Positions 11,690 through 23,929 of a stretch of DNA of 64,000 nt are shown one piece after another; the stretch's first letter is position 1; each line of letters starts with the position of its first letter. Both the position numbers and the translations under genes were made by a program. The DNA comes from Pseudocercospora fijiensis CIRAD86. Its lineage: Eukaryota; Ascomycota; Dothideomycetes; Mycosphaerellales; Mycosphaerellaceae. The DNA lies in assembly GCF_000340215.1 (NCBI RefSeq), contig NW_006921547.1, forward strand, positions 31,344 through 95,343, read 5' to 3'. The notes beneath the pieces are model-generated. The model ran no database searches and was not told the DNA's origin. It was given only the letters and a program-made list of their open reading frames with translations.

Positions 11690-12260
11690 GTAGCTTCGGT
11701 CCCTTAGTAGTTATCGCTAAACGCAATATTAAGGCTACGTTTCGTAACGTCCCTATAGCCCCTTTATTAACGCTAGCTACTAGCCTTCGAATAGTAGAGC
11801 TCGTTATACTCTAAAAATTGCCTGCTATTTAGCTTATATATAGTACTATAGATCTTAAGTCTAGGCGTAGAAGGCTTATACTAGCTCTTAGATAACCGAT
11901 TAGCTAAGTCTATATATAGTATTAGGGTCGCCCTCCTATATTATTTAGACGACTATATCTTTATCGTTACTAGCGGCGATATAGAGCCTATCGTAGCTAT
12001 AAAATACGCGTAGACATATCTTACTAATAAACTTAGTATATCTAGAAACGATAAGGAAGACGTCGAAGATACCGCTACTAAGGTCCTAGATATTTAGGCT
12101 AATATACTAGTAATAAGAGCTATACTACCTAAGGATAAACTCCTTTAGCTAGTAAGAGATCTTAAATAGGCTTAATTAACTACCCTAGACCTCGTAAGGT
12201 CGCTCGCTAGAGACTTATTATAGGCCGTAAGAGTTATTCCTATAAGTAGAGCTTTTAGTA
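11690..12260 (+). pseudogene. DIRS copy 1, reverse transcriptase
   Basis: Plus strand. 'VIAKRNIKATFRNVPIAP' at about 11708-11760 is the DIRS-type 'K.DIK.AFR..P..P' motif. The frame then moves: 'NCLLFSLY' (ancestrally the LPFGL motif) at about 11815-11840 and the catalytic 'YYLDDYIFI' at about 11936-11964 lie together in another frame, so one small indel lies between. 'LDIQANILVIRAILPKDKL' at about 12088-12140 matches the family's conserved block after the catalytic site. DIRS RTs copy RNA into circular DNA later integrated by a tyrosine recombinase. Confidence 0.75.
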
Positions 12261-12339
12261 CTACTACTAAGGGAGGTTAAATATAATATATAATATTAGT
12301 AAGAACCTCTTATTATATCCTAAGATATATATCGATAAT

Positions 12340-12760
12340 ATAAAGTTACTAACTATCTACCTATTTACTAGCACCTCCGATATTAGTCTTAGAGCTTTCT
12401 AGCTTAGGTAAATAAATAGTAGTAACGATTAGACGGTTAACGTTCGTAAACTCTCCCTAGCTAATATCTTAGTAGTAAAAAGATAGTACTCTAACTAGGT
12501 TTAGATAGCTAAGATTAATACTATTATATTAGCGCTATAAAGATAGTTTTAGAAGTAGAGGGACTATAACCTTACTTTCTATCTAGATAATACTACTATC
12601 TTCTCTAGATTTAATAAGTACTCTATAAAGATTATATTAGGTATCGATTTACTACGTAAAGTGCTACCTATAGCCCTATAGTAAAAGATTACCGTCTAAG
12701 TAATTAAATACTTAGATAGTTACTAGCCTATATATACTATAGATTAATAAAAACTAATCT
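12340..12760 (+). pseudogene. DIRS copy 1, RNase H
   Basis: Follows RT directly. 'IYLFTSTSDISLRAF' (ancestrally a TDAS..G.GA motif), 'IAKINTIILAL' and 'FYLDNTTIFSRFNKYSIK' give the expected D-E-D order of RNase H in YR retrotransposons. Copy 2 has the same motifs at 30925-31200. Trp, Gln and Cys codons have been lost to RIP. Confidence 0.7.
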
Positions 12761-12869
12761 CGGCTGTTCTATAATAGTAGCTTTACTAGGTTAACCTCTC
12801 CTAGTAGTAAGCCCTATTACTTTAGAAAGGACTCGTTACTAATATAATACGAAGAAGCTATACTTATTA

Positions 12870-15800
12870 CAAGACGGTATAGATTAGATAGAAGACGAGT
12901 TATCGTACGGTTCTATCTAGAGGTAGAAGGAAGCGTACGAGGAAGTATCGTAACGACGAGAGTTAGTACCTAAGGTACTAACTTCTACTCTAGAGTTACT
13001 CCGTAATAGTATCCCCTCTCTTAATAAGGAGCTCCTACGACGCCTTAGTAATATATATATATGCCTTTGTTCTAATATCCGTTTATAAAATACCCCTACG
13101 TCGTAGTAATACCCTTTAATCTAAGTAAGACATTATAAGCGCCTTACTACTATCCGCCTATGCGACTAGCTTACTAGTAGCTTTTTAAGTCCTAGCGGTA
13201 GGTATCTCGTATAAGCGTAGAGTTAGGTTCTATCTTAACTACTCGGTAGCGAGTCTACTTAGGCTAGGGTAGTTTAGTAATAATTCTAGAGGTTGCTACG
13301 GTAGGATAGTATAGCCCTTTTCTATACTACTTTATAGGTAGTAAGTCCTTTATAGTAGTAGGCTTTAGCTTACGTAGGTATCGCTAATAGCATTCGGCTA
13401 CTAGCTCTTCGGCTCTAGGTAAGAAGTTATACTATTTCTACTCCGTCTTATTAGCGGTAGTCTAGCGTATCTTATACTAGATTTCTCTATCTTCTAGGTT
13501 CTTCCGCGAACTATAGATCCTCTCTAGCTCCTACTCTTCTATTTCCTTATTCTTACGTATAATAATTACTAGTAGTAGGTTAGCAATTAGCTCTTATCCT
13601 AGTAGCGGGTCGTTAACCGCTAGTCTTAGTATTAACGCGTAGAATACTAGATATAAAGCTCGTATAGACCTAGGTAAGGTTAGGTTATAAGACCTACGTC
13701 CTACGCTCTCTTTAACTAGAAAGGGACTATACTATCTTTTATCGAGTTTCCTACTAGGCTTATAACTACGTAGCTTATAATTATTAAGCTAGGCTAAGTC
13801 TCTAGGATAATAATACGGAGATTCTAGATAGTAAGTCTTCGCTAAATTAATATTACAGATCTATATTAGGGTATACGAGGCGCGGTATTCCTCGAGGACG
13901 GCGCGTATACGGGTAGCGATCTCTTTAGCTAACTCGATATTCGTAAGCTATTTCTTAGTTACCTATAGTCTACCGGTTAGGTTATTAAAACCTATATTAG
14001 GATAGCGACCGGTATTTACAAAGAAAGGTATTATACCGGTCGCTATAGCGACGTAGTTATTAAGCGTAAACTCCGCTAGTAGAAGCTAAGAGGCCTAATC
14101 GTATTACCGCTACGAATAGAATACTCGGAGGTACTATTTAGGCGTTTAATTCGTACGCTCCGACTAACTATTAGTCTTAGGATAGAAAGCGGAAACTATA
14201 TTCTATATATTACTAAGATAGGCGTATAGACGCTTCTAGAACGTGCTAACTAATTAGCTACTATAGTCGCTATAAATTATAGAAGGCGCTCTATACGCTA
14301 GGTTAATAAAGTAATAGGCTTACTATGCCGTATCTTTAGTATCTAGTTAGATAGTCGGTTACTATTAGAATATTGCGGTAGATCTTTTTATTACCTATAT
14401 ACTTATTAGTATATAGTAGTAGCTTAACGGTATAATCTATAGTAATATATATCTAGGGTTACGGAGGTATTAGTAGTACGGATAGAGTCCCTAGTTTTTA
14501 TAGTCGAGACGGATTAGCTACTCGATATACGCGATAGTTACGTAGATAACGTACTATATTAGCTATTATCTTAGGCTAATATAGGTTGTTATATATAATC
14601 AACTCGAGCGTTTAGTTAATAACTTAGTAACTAGGTAATAGACTATCGTAGAATCGCTAGATTACTCTTATTCGATAGTTCTTAAACGCGTATATATAGA
14701 AGCGTTTATTAATATAGAGCCGTTCGTCGCGAACCCTATAGTTAGTAGGGGATACCTTATTAGTACGTATCTAGGGTAGTCTAAAAGATAATTCTTAGTA
14801 TCCGCTATAAAGGTCGCTATTAAATCTTACTCGTACGCTTACTTATATAGTCGATCGCCGATTCTATATCGATCTAGTCCTATCTAGATAGTAGATTAGG
14901 CTATAGAGGTAGGGATTATAGTAATTTTAGTATTATATACTCTCTCTTTTTACCGTTATTATCCTTAAACAATTTTATTAGCTAAGCCTTCGGACTCGTA
15001 CGCGCTATCTTTATAATTTATCGCGAAGTTTATTATAATATCTGATTTTTCTCTTTTTAAGATCGTACGCTCTTATTATTATAGTCTTAGATTATTAAGA
15101 GTAAACGGCAAATCTTTTATACGGCCTATAAGGCTATCTAGCTTAGTTTCCTATTTACTAGGGCGATATATAATCTTAAAATTAAATTATAAGAGGAACT
15201 TAGCCTATCCTACTTAGCGCCTATTTAATTTTTTCGTATATATAAAGTATTCTAGGTTTATATAATCGGATATTATACGTACTTCTTATATTATTAATTC
15301 CGGTTCCTATTCCTCGGAGCACTTAATAATTACTAGTTATTCTTTATCGTAGATATCGTAATTAGTCTTAGCTAGTACTATCTTCTTCGAGAAGAATACT
15401 ATAGGTATAAGAACGTCCTTTCTCGTTTAAGATAGAACGCCTATAGTTATCTAGTCGGAGGAGTTAGTCTCTATCTAAGTTTCTTTACCTAGAATAAAGT
15501 ATACTAGTATAGGTACTATCGTAAATACGGTTTTAAGATATTCGAAGGACTACTAATATTCCTTTATCTATTTCTAAGCGGAGTCGTTCTTTATAAGCGT
15601 AGGTAAAGGAGCTACTACTAATAAGAAGGCGTATATAGAGCGACGGTAGAATCTAGCGAAGCTAAGAAACGCCTATATATCTTTAACGTTACGAGGGGTT
15701 TACTAATAGGGACCTTTAGAAGCTACTAACTTATAGGGGTCTCTCGAGGTCGGTAAATAAGATATATAGGGAAGTTACAACCGTATCCTTCGAAGGTAAG

Positions 15801-15960
15801 TCTTCTATCCCTATAAGTTATTAACTCGTAGGCCTAGACCGTACTTTTAAACGGAGTCGTTTAAAAGCATATAACACGCTATATTTACAACTCGTAGAGG
15901 TAGTAATCCTACCTTAACCGGAAGTAGAAGGAGGTAGAAGGGGGCTTAAACCCTATCTAG
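12870..15960 (-). mobile_element. Gypsy-4: 5'-truncated Ty3/Gypsy element
   Basis: Minus-strand pol remnant of a different Gypsy family from Gypsy-1. From the right: RT connection 'AFLSFARFYRRSIYAF' at about 15610-15690; RNase H 'NYDIYDKE' at about 15337-15360; integrase core with 'DYTVKLPPYTNKY' at about 14400-14445, 'ILIVTDYLTRY' at about 14340-14375 and 'SAFYPKTNS' at about 14160-14200. The catalytic half of RT, protease and gag are missing, so the element is cut at about 15.75-15.96 kb. Sequence at 12.9-13.9 kb on its 3' side has no assigned domain. No LTR pair was found. Confidence 0.75.
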
Positions 15961-15969
15961 CTTAGTTTA

Positions 15970-17960
15970 TTAAATCAGCTTCTTAGTACTACTGAATAAG
16001 CTATATCTAATAGGTTAGCCTTCGTTAGCCTAGGGAAGAAGTACTTAGCTAGTATATCTACTTTGCCTTCGCTAGTCTATATATATCCTCCTTCTATCTA
16101 CTAGAGTAATAGGAACTAGGGAGGATCTATTCCTTCCTCTTTTATCTCTCCTATCTAGCGAGCTAGCTTCTATATCTTAGGGCAATATTCTATAGCCTCC
16201 CTTACTAATCTTCTCTATACTAGGTTAGTGTCTTTTTAAATCTATTTGCCCTTAGTATATATAGCTACTAGATACGCCCTACGGTTCTCTTCTATTCTAT
16301 ACTTTGTCTACTCTCTCCTAAGATAGCGTATATAGCTAACTATCCTACTATACTCTTTAGTCTAGGATATCTTTATTAAGTTAGATAGCCTTGCTAGTAG
16401 GATAGTATTGCTAATATATTCCTATATTACTAACTATATTCCTACTACCGCCTCCTTAACCTACTATATTATAGTTAATAGTATTTAGATAAGAGAAGGT
16501 AGCCTCTACTAGAGGTCTTCTCTAACTACCTCCTAGTCGGCTTTTTTCTACTAGGGTCTCGGTATTCGGTCCCTCCGTTCCTACTATAGCTCCTATATTG
16601 TTATAGAGGTTAGCTTATAGTCTAATCCTATCTCTCTATATTTGTCTACCTAGTATTAGCTAAGTCTTTACTAGATATTATAGGTAATAAATACAAGGTT
16701 AAGGGTCCTTACGCTCCTCTAGTTCTCCTATACTACTATCCCCTATACTATAGTAAGTAGTAAGCTATTCTCTCTTACAATTCTAATAAGGTTGTCTACC
16801 TAGTAGTACTAGCTCTAGCCTAGAGCCTCCCTATACTAGATAGTAAAGGTTAAAGTTACCTACTAGGACCTAGCTATTACCTTAGTACTTTCGGATAGGT
16901 AACTCTATCCCTTCCTATCCTTATACTAGCTAATAGTAGGTCTTTATACTAAGACCTCCTATAAAGCCTCCTATATTTCCTTAGAGATATAGAGTGCTAC
17001 TCTAGGCTATAGGGCTTACGGGACAATAATATAGAAGCCTAGGTATTTTACTATACTTCCTATAGTTATATTAATCTAGGGCTCCTAAATTGCTAGAATA
17101 TAGTCCTTCTCTAGGTCTATTTATTAGAGGAAGGCTCTCTACACCTTATTTACGCTATATTTTATATTAAATTAGATAATAGAGAGGCTAGTTAATATTA
17201 GAGGATAGTAGGGGGTCTACTATTTATATATCTTTACTCTCTATTACCTTCTATTAGCTTAGCTATAAGGGGAGGAAGCTAGGTTTGTTAGTCTAGGTAT
17301 CGCTCTACTTCCTTACGCTTATAGTGCCTATTAGTCTTCCCGGGGGTCTTCTCTCGTAGGTATCCTAATAGGTCTCTCTCTTTCGCTCTCCTAGGGATAT
17401 AGCTCGCCTCTTCCTACTATATACTAGCGTCTAGTCTTTATAGCTACTCTATATACCTTTAAACTTCTCTACTATTACGTCCCTAAACCCTCTTGCTTTT
17501 ACCTAGGCGGCTAGCTTTACGCTTTATATCCTAGACTAGGTAGGGTAGCTACCTTTATAGGAAGGCTTCTATTTTCCTAGGTAGTCGCTACCGTCTTTAG
17601 TTAACTATACTATTATCGCGTTCTATTAGTAGTAGAGGATCGTAGTTATATATTTCTAGAGAAGGTAGGAGAGGAGGGCTACCTATTTATTAGCTAGGCC
17701 CTTTAGGTAAGAGGTAGCGGCCTTTATTTCTTAGATTAAAGAGTTTATATTCTCTTATATCTAGTAGTTCTCTTATTCTAGTTAAATGTACGGCCTAGCC
17801 TAGCTCTCTCTTAGGGTAGGTTAGGACTTTCTTAGGCTAGAGGAGTTAGTTAATAGAAGCTAGGGACTTCTACCTCCTTTGTACCTCTTAGTAGTATCCT
17901 AGATCTTCGCGAGTCTATCTAAATAGACTCTAGTATACTAAGATGCCTAGAGGCCTTCTT
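15970..17960 (-). mobile_element. LINE-2: Tad1-like LINE lacking its RT
   Basis: Minus-strand non-LTR retrotransposon remnant. The apurinic-endonuclease motif 'GNFNLYYLV' (GDFNLHHPLW type) is at about 16835-16860. The linker to RT gives 'KVDILAKYFFP' near 16032-16068, the conserved block directly before RT in Tad1-clade ORF2. The sequence then changes at about 15.96 kb, so RT and everything downstream are absent. The part toward 17.96 kb should contain ORF1, but I could not resolve its zinc knuckles. LINEs normally lose 5' ends, so a missing 3' part points to later rearrangement or insertion. Confidence 0.65.
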
Positions 17961-17999
17961 ATAGCGCTATTATTAGGTTCCTTGATAGTATACGTAGGA

Positions 18000-18895
18000 T
18001 ATAGGTAGTAGATACTAGATATATATAGGTATAGATAGTTTGTCTATACTAGTATTGTCTTAGATAAGATAAAGCTACCTAGAGATATGTTTTCTAAAGG
18101 TAGTATTATCTAGTTGTTTTACCTTAAGGTATAGAGAATATCTATAGCTATAGATAGGCAGTTATCTAAATAAGTATATCTTTAGTCGATAATCTTTCTT
18201 ACAGATACCTTAAGATATATACGTTTGTATATATATTAAGACCTTTAAACTCTTAAACGGTCCGGTTTAGCTCGGTCGTTTCGTTTAGTTCAAAGGTTAA
18301 TCTATTTCCTAAACAACTTCCGAAGCTCGTAAACGACCTCTTATATCGTTTTTATTATCCGTTTAGGTCGATAGGATTACGTATTATCGAGATTATCTAA
18401 AAGGCCGATCGATTACTATTAGCAATTATCGAGGGTATAGATATCTATATAAATATCTATAGGTATCTAGTATCCTATTCTGCGAGACGTTTCCGAGTTC
18501 TTACGAGTAGGCCGGGCGTATAATATATTCGAGAGCGTAGTATATAGTCGAGCGGAAGTCGTAGGGATTATTAGAACCTATAGTAGTAGTTATCGAATAG
18601 AAATAAGTTAAGTTTGGCTTTATAGTAGTAGCTACTAAGATCCTAGAGTTTTCTCGAGACGCGTAAGAAGTTACGCGTACTACCTAGTACCTCTAGTATA
18701 TGTCTTATAGTTAGGTCTCTAGAACTAGCTATTCTAGGAGCGATCGAACCTATAAGAGTTCTCTCTCGAAGTACGAATTTTCTAACGATTTCTAGGTCTT
18801 TCTACTCGTAAGAAATTGCCTAGGGCTTCTTAATCGGTAGGTTTAATATTAACTAGTAGATTCTATAAGGTTCTAAAGCTTAGTAGGACTCTCTT
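18000..18895 (-). repeat. LTR-like repeat R, copy 1
   Basis: About 0.9 kb, matching copies at 22750-23645, about 26900-27450 and 50930-51660 in the same orientation. Shared landmarks include 'ggtttagctcggtcg', 'cgagtaggccgggc' and 'tctaggagcgatcgaacc'. Copies 1 and 2 flank the Copia-1a coding remnants and copy 4 lies next to the Copia-1b gag leader, so R is most simply the Copia-1 LTR. No coding frame is evident. Confidence 0.65.
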
Positions 18896-20100
18896 CGCTA
18901 CTTTCCCGAGCTCTAGGTATCCGCCTAAGCCCTAGCAATATACTAGATCATAGAATCCTCTATTCCTAGTAAGAATTGCCTTAGAATTGAAATCGCGTAG
19001 GGATGTAATATCCGGATTCCTATAACTACTACTAAACGGACAACTATCTCTATACTACTACTATTAGCTATAAAGCTAAAGCTTGCTAGTAAACGAGTAG
19101 TATAGTAAAATTTAAGATATTACTAATTGCTATCTACTTAGGTCTAGGTAGGTTACGACCTACGGCCTTATAACTACGCGAGGCGGTATATACTAGCCTA
19201 TACTAGTATCTATACTACTAACTATACTGCTATATCTAGTACTACTACTAGGGAAACTAATAGTACTATTACTATATTATTACTACTGTTACTAGTACTA
19301 GTAGCATTACTAAGTAGCTTATCGCTATTGCTATTTAGATAATATAGCATCCTATTAGCTATACCCGGTCTGTTACTAAGTACGCTATTCTCTACGCGCT
19401 CGAAGGTTCTAAGTTCTTACTATAGAAGGTCTAGCTTATAGGAAGGTTATAGCCTAACCGGGAGTGCTTCTCGGCGTAGACTATAGTACTCGAAGCCGCT
19501 TAGATAGTAATTAAGCTATAAGTACGATTAGCCTTTAAGCAAACGGACTACTAGCTCTAGTACTAGCTTTTCACCTATTTATAGTACTTAGCAACTATCG
19601 TCCGAAGCTATATAGGAGATAGGCCTAGCTCTATAGTAAAGTCTACGGCCCTTGCTATCGCTATCTTACACTTCTTAGCTACTATAGTCTTGTTAAGTCG
19701 TCTAGTTCTCGGGCCGTTACTATACGCCCCGTTATATATAACGTTGCTCCGCTAGTAAAAGGTTTACGGGTACTATAGATTATCTATAGCTTTCGAATAT
19801 AGTATAGGTAGAAGAGCTATATCTTCTAGAAGTCGATAGGCTAGTAGGTATAGAAGTAGGAAGGCTATAGTACTATATAGCTACTCTCTATCTCTAAAAG
19901 ATTTATAGTATCGTAAAGGTATAGATAGTTAAAGGCCTTAGATAGGTAGTGTTAATATAGCGGTACTATAGATAAGAGTGCGAGTAGGCCGAGTCCTTAG
20001 TCTAGCTACTACTAGTATTAGCTATAGCCTTTCAAAGCTAGTTAGTACGCGAGTATAGAGCCTATACTTCGAGAAGGTAATAGTCGCTAGTTACTTAAGT
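18896..20100. other. Unassigned segment inside the Copia-1a interval
   Basis: This is where RT and RNase H of Copia-1a should be, but I find no RT motif on the minus strand. The sequence is rich in short tac/tag runs (for example around 19200-19320) and gives low-complexity Ser/Val/Leu translations. It looks like a replacement or deletion scar within the element. Confidence 0.4.
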
Positions 20101-22480
20101 TAAAGAAGACTAGAACAGACCGATTAATTCCTTAGGTTACGCTTTAGGTTTCTAGCAAGTATAGTATAGCGGCCGTTATAGCCTTTATACTACTAGCTAA
20201 GAAGATTCTTTTTCTAGATCTAGAGTATTCTTATCGATAGAAGGGCTACTATTATCTCTAGACAGATTAAATTTAGATAATACCCTTTCTAAAGGACTCT
20301 TAAGGTCTAGATCTATTAAGGATTCGGCTTTATTAGTATCTAAGTCTTTAGATTTAGTAACAAAATGCCCTTCTAGGATCGTAACGTCTCGGGCTATTCT
20401 TACTCTACTAGATTCTAAATCTAGTAGTCTCTAGTTATAATAATCCGTATATCCTAGTAGAATCGCTTCCCTCGCTCCCGATTCTAACTTATTAGGATTT
20501 AGATACTTGTAGTAAGCTATAGATCTAAAGATTCTTAGTATACTTATATCGGCCGTTTTATTTAACCTAACCTCGTACGGGGATTTGAAATTAAGGCTAT
20601 AAAACGGTATCCTATTATAGACAAAAATAGCTGCTTCTAAAGCCTCTCTTAGGGTCTTTAGCTAAATTAGCGTCCTATAGTAATGCCCTAGTACGTTCTA
20701 GTAGGATCCTATTAGGCCTTTCTATAAGCCTATTTTATTTACGAAAATAGGGCGAAGAGAGTTAGTATATTACGTACGCTATTATTATTATATAGACTTC
20801 CGACCTTACTAGACGTTAGTTCTTTAGCGTTCTCTAACTTAAGTACTTTAAGACTAGGGCCTTTTATACTACTACTCGTCGAGTTTCTAGCTCTAGTTCT
20901 AAATTTTTTTATCGTACTAAAAGATCTAAAACCTTTACGGATTTCGGGCTCTATAGGGCCGTAGATATCGTAGCTAGCTTTATCTAGGATATCCTTAGCT
21001 TTTATACTAATAATACGACGTAGTCTATACCTAGGATATATTTAGATTTAATATATACCTCGTATTCCCTAGTAGAATGCTAGTTTTTAGCTCCTTCTTT
21101 ACCTAGTTTATATAGAGTATAGGGGCTAGTATATCCTAGCCGTTTATACTAGGTTATAGACTTGTCTTTAGAGTTATACCTAGAGCTTCTTTAACTTTTA
21201 ATACTTTATTATAAAGCTAATTCGGTATGTGTCTAGGAACGTCTAGCTTATAAAGGGATTTGTCTCTAATAGCCTTAGTTATTAGAGCTCTCTCCTTGCT
21301 ATAAAGTTCTATTATACCGTTTCTTTACTAAGCTATAACCTCGCGGTTCTCTAATAACAAAAAAATATTATATTTATATTAAATTTAGGCCTAAAAAGAT
21401 ACTAAGCAAGATTTACGGTATTAGAGATATCTTGAAGTCGTACTCTTATAGTGCCTATACCGCGAGCGATTATAGATCTAGTATTACCCTAATTTATAGT
21501 AGTAGATTTATTAGTATAGATCGTAAGGTAAGACTTATTGCTAATTATATATATAGAAGCGCCGGTATCTAAGACAAAAGCGGCATTACTAGGCGATTCT
21601 AAAGAAGAATACGCGTATTCTTTACTAGAACTGTTCGATAGATTTATCTATCTATAGGCAATATATAGAGTATCTATAGAGGAATAAAGACACTCTTCTT
21701 CGTCTTAATATACTCTATCGTCTAGTTATTTAGTTCTAGTAAAGTACGCGACTTCTCTTAAAGTTTATCCCTTCTAGAGTTAGACTATTTAGAGGCGTTA
21801 GAAGGGTATTTGTAGTAGTAAGCATCTTCTAAGCATCCGTTCTTTTTATAGTACGTATACTTATTAGATACGCTCTTAGGTCCCTTCTCCTATAGATGTT
21901 AAAGCGGCTTTTTAGATAGTTTATTCTTAGGCAAATTAGACTTAACAAACTATACTAGTTTGTTCTTAATAGTAGTATATTATCTCGATTTGTCCTATAA
22001 ACTAGAGAACAAATCTTCTAATTTAAGGCTATCCTCTCCTATTAGCGATACCTATACTAAACTAGCTACGAAAAACTCGTATCTATCGCTAAAATTATTT
22101 AGAGTTTAAGCTACTATAACTTGCCTAGGGAGCTTAACTTCCTTAGACTCTAATTCGTTGTTTATATTCGACTCTTTTAGAGGATTCTAAAGTTGTTTAG
22201 AATAACTGTTTTAGTAAGAGGTAGATATTTAGTAAGAGGTAGAAAAAATCAAGTCCCCTAGTAGAGCATAATTCCCTAAGAGTATTCTTAGCTTTATTTA
22301 GGTCCGTCTTGTTTTAAATTTATAAGAAGGGACCGTCCTCTATAGATAGTCGAAGAATCGCTAAGGCTTAAGCCTTTATTTCTCCGTCTTAATTATCGTC
22401 GGCTATAGTCTTAAAAAAGCCCTTCTCTACTAGGTAAAACTCGATCCTTAAGGACTAAAACGTATGGTTTTATCGTCCTT
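20100..22480 (-). pseudogene. Copia-1a gag and integrase remnant
   Basis: Ty1/Copia polyprotein on the minus strand. The gag end has a CCHC knuckle at about 21810-21870, read as 'YTYYKKNGCLEDAYYYKYP' with most Cys changed to Tyr. Integrase is well preserved: 'REALEAAIFVYNRIPF' at about 20600-20650, 'SPYEVRLNKTADISILRIF' at about 20530-20590 and 'EAILLGYTDYY' at about 20430-20470, the usual end of the Copia integrase core. The frame becomes unrecognisable after about 20100. Gln and Trp sites are TAG/TAA. The start of gag lies near 22480, just left of the repeat-R leader. Confidence 0.85.
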
Positions 22481-22489
22481 TAAGGCGGC

Positions 22490-23645
22490 GAAACGTAAAA
22501 GCCTTATCGCTACGAGATATAACGATAAATTTAGATATTTCTTTACGTAGTCTAGCGGTTTGTCTTTACCTTTACTAGGAAGTTCCTCTATCTATAAGGT
22601 CTAGAGATCTTATATAGTCTACTATAGATAGAATATAGACAATATTGTTATATAGTTAGGAACTTTATCTATAGATATCTTACTATAGATAAATTATAGA
22701 TACTCTTTATGCTCTAATAGGATAACTATATTTTAAGATAACAGATATCGAACTAGCTATATACTAGTATAGATCGTTTTTCTATACTAGTATTATCTTA
22801 GATAATGTATAGACAACTTAGATTGCTCGTATCTGTAGGTATTATCCTAGATTAGATAAAGCTTCCTATAGACAGGCTTTCTATAGATAGCACTAGGGCT
22901 TCCTATATATAGGTTTTCTATAGGCAGGTAGTATTACCTAGTTAGTATATCTCGATAATAGTGTCTATAATACATACACCTTTATTCGTATATGCTAAGA
23001 TCTTTAGAGTCTTTAGCGGTCTAGCTCGGTTCGGTCGTTTCGTTCGGTATATATATTAATCTATTTACTAAATAAGTTTCGATAAATAACTTTTTATATT
23101 GTTTCTCTTATTCGTAAAGGTCGATAGCATTGCTTATTATTAAGAATCGTCGAGGCTATAGATAGCTATAAATATCTAGAGGTATCTATTATCCTATTCT
23201 TCGAGTTACTTCCGAGGTACTACGAGTAGGCCGGGCTTATAAGCTATTCGAGGATATAGTATATAGTCGAGTAGAAGTCGTAGGAAGTATCGGAAGTTAT
23301 ACCACTAGCAATCGAGCAAATAGCAGTTAAAATGTTTATCTAGCTAAGTATCGATGTTCGTCGCCTCTCTATATTAGCTATAAAGGTTATAGAATATTCT
23401 AGAGACGCGTAATAGCTTACGCGTACTAGTAGGTCCTATAGTTTTTGTCTCGTAATTAGATATTAAGAAATAGTCGTTCTAGAGGCGATCGAATCTATAG
23501 AAGTTCGTTCTTATAGTACGAATTTGCTACCGACTTCTAGGCTCTTTAATAAATTAAAAATTACTTAGAGCTTCTTAATCGTTAACTTAAATATTAAATA
23601 ATAGATCCTAGAAGGTCCTAGAAGGTTCTAGAGGTTAGTAGAACT
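22490..23645 (-). repeat. Copia-1a leader and LTR-like repeat R, copy 2
   Basis: 22490-22750 is a leader also present at 50668-50930 (shared aaacgtaaaag, tctactatagata), between gag and the LTR of Copia-1. From about 22750 the sequence matches repeat R copy 1, consistent with the 5' LTR of a minus-strand element. Similarity to copy 3 continues beyond 23645 to about 23890, whereas copy 1 stops earlier. Confidence 0.65.
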
Positions 23646-23929
23646 CTATAGAGGGCTCCCCTGTTAGGATACCGGAGTCGACGGCTACTACCGGTAATAT
23701 ACCTAGCTAGGAAATAAGGTATATACTAGTTCGCTCCGCTTAGACTGTCTCTTATATGCCTTAACTACTATCCTATTATACTTAGCTACTACTAACTAAG
23801 CTAGGCTTATACTAGCGAATATCCGTTATATCCGATTCTAGATACGTTAGATTCGTATTAGATTTGCGGTAGATTCCCGGTTAATTAGGCGCTAGGCCTT
23901 ATTAGGTAACAACGCTAAGACCTATGTTT

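Larger units (their letters stand above)
9610..12870 (+). mobile_element. DIRS-like tyrosine-recombinase retrotransposon, copy 1 (truncated)
   Basis: One long plus-strand reading frame broken only by TAG/TAA, closely matched by copy 2 at 28190. It has an unrecognised N-terminal gag-like region, a reverse transcriptase, an RNase H, and no integrase. The RT/RNase H type matches YR retrotransposons (DIRS order), and copy 2 continues into a tyrosine recombinase. Copy 1 loses similarity to copy 2 at about 12870, before the recombinase, where Gypsy-4 sequence begins. Terminal repeats were not identified. Confidence 0.75.
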
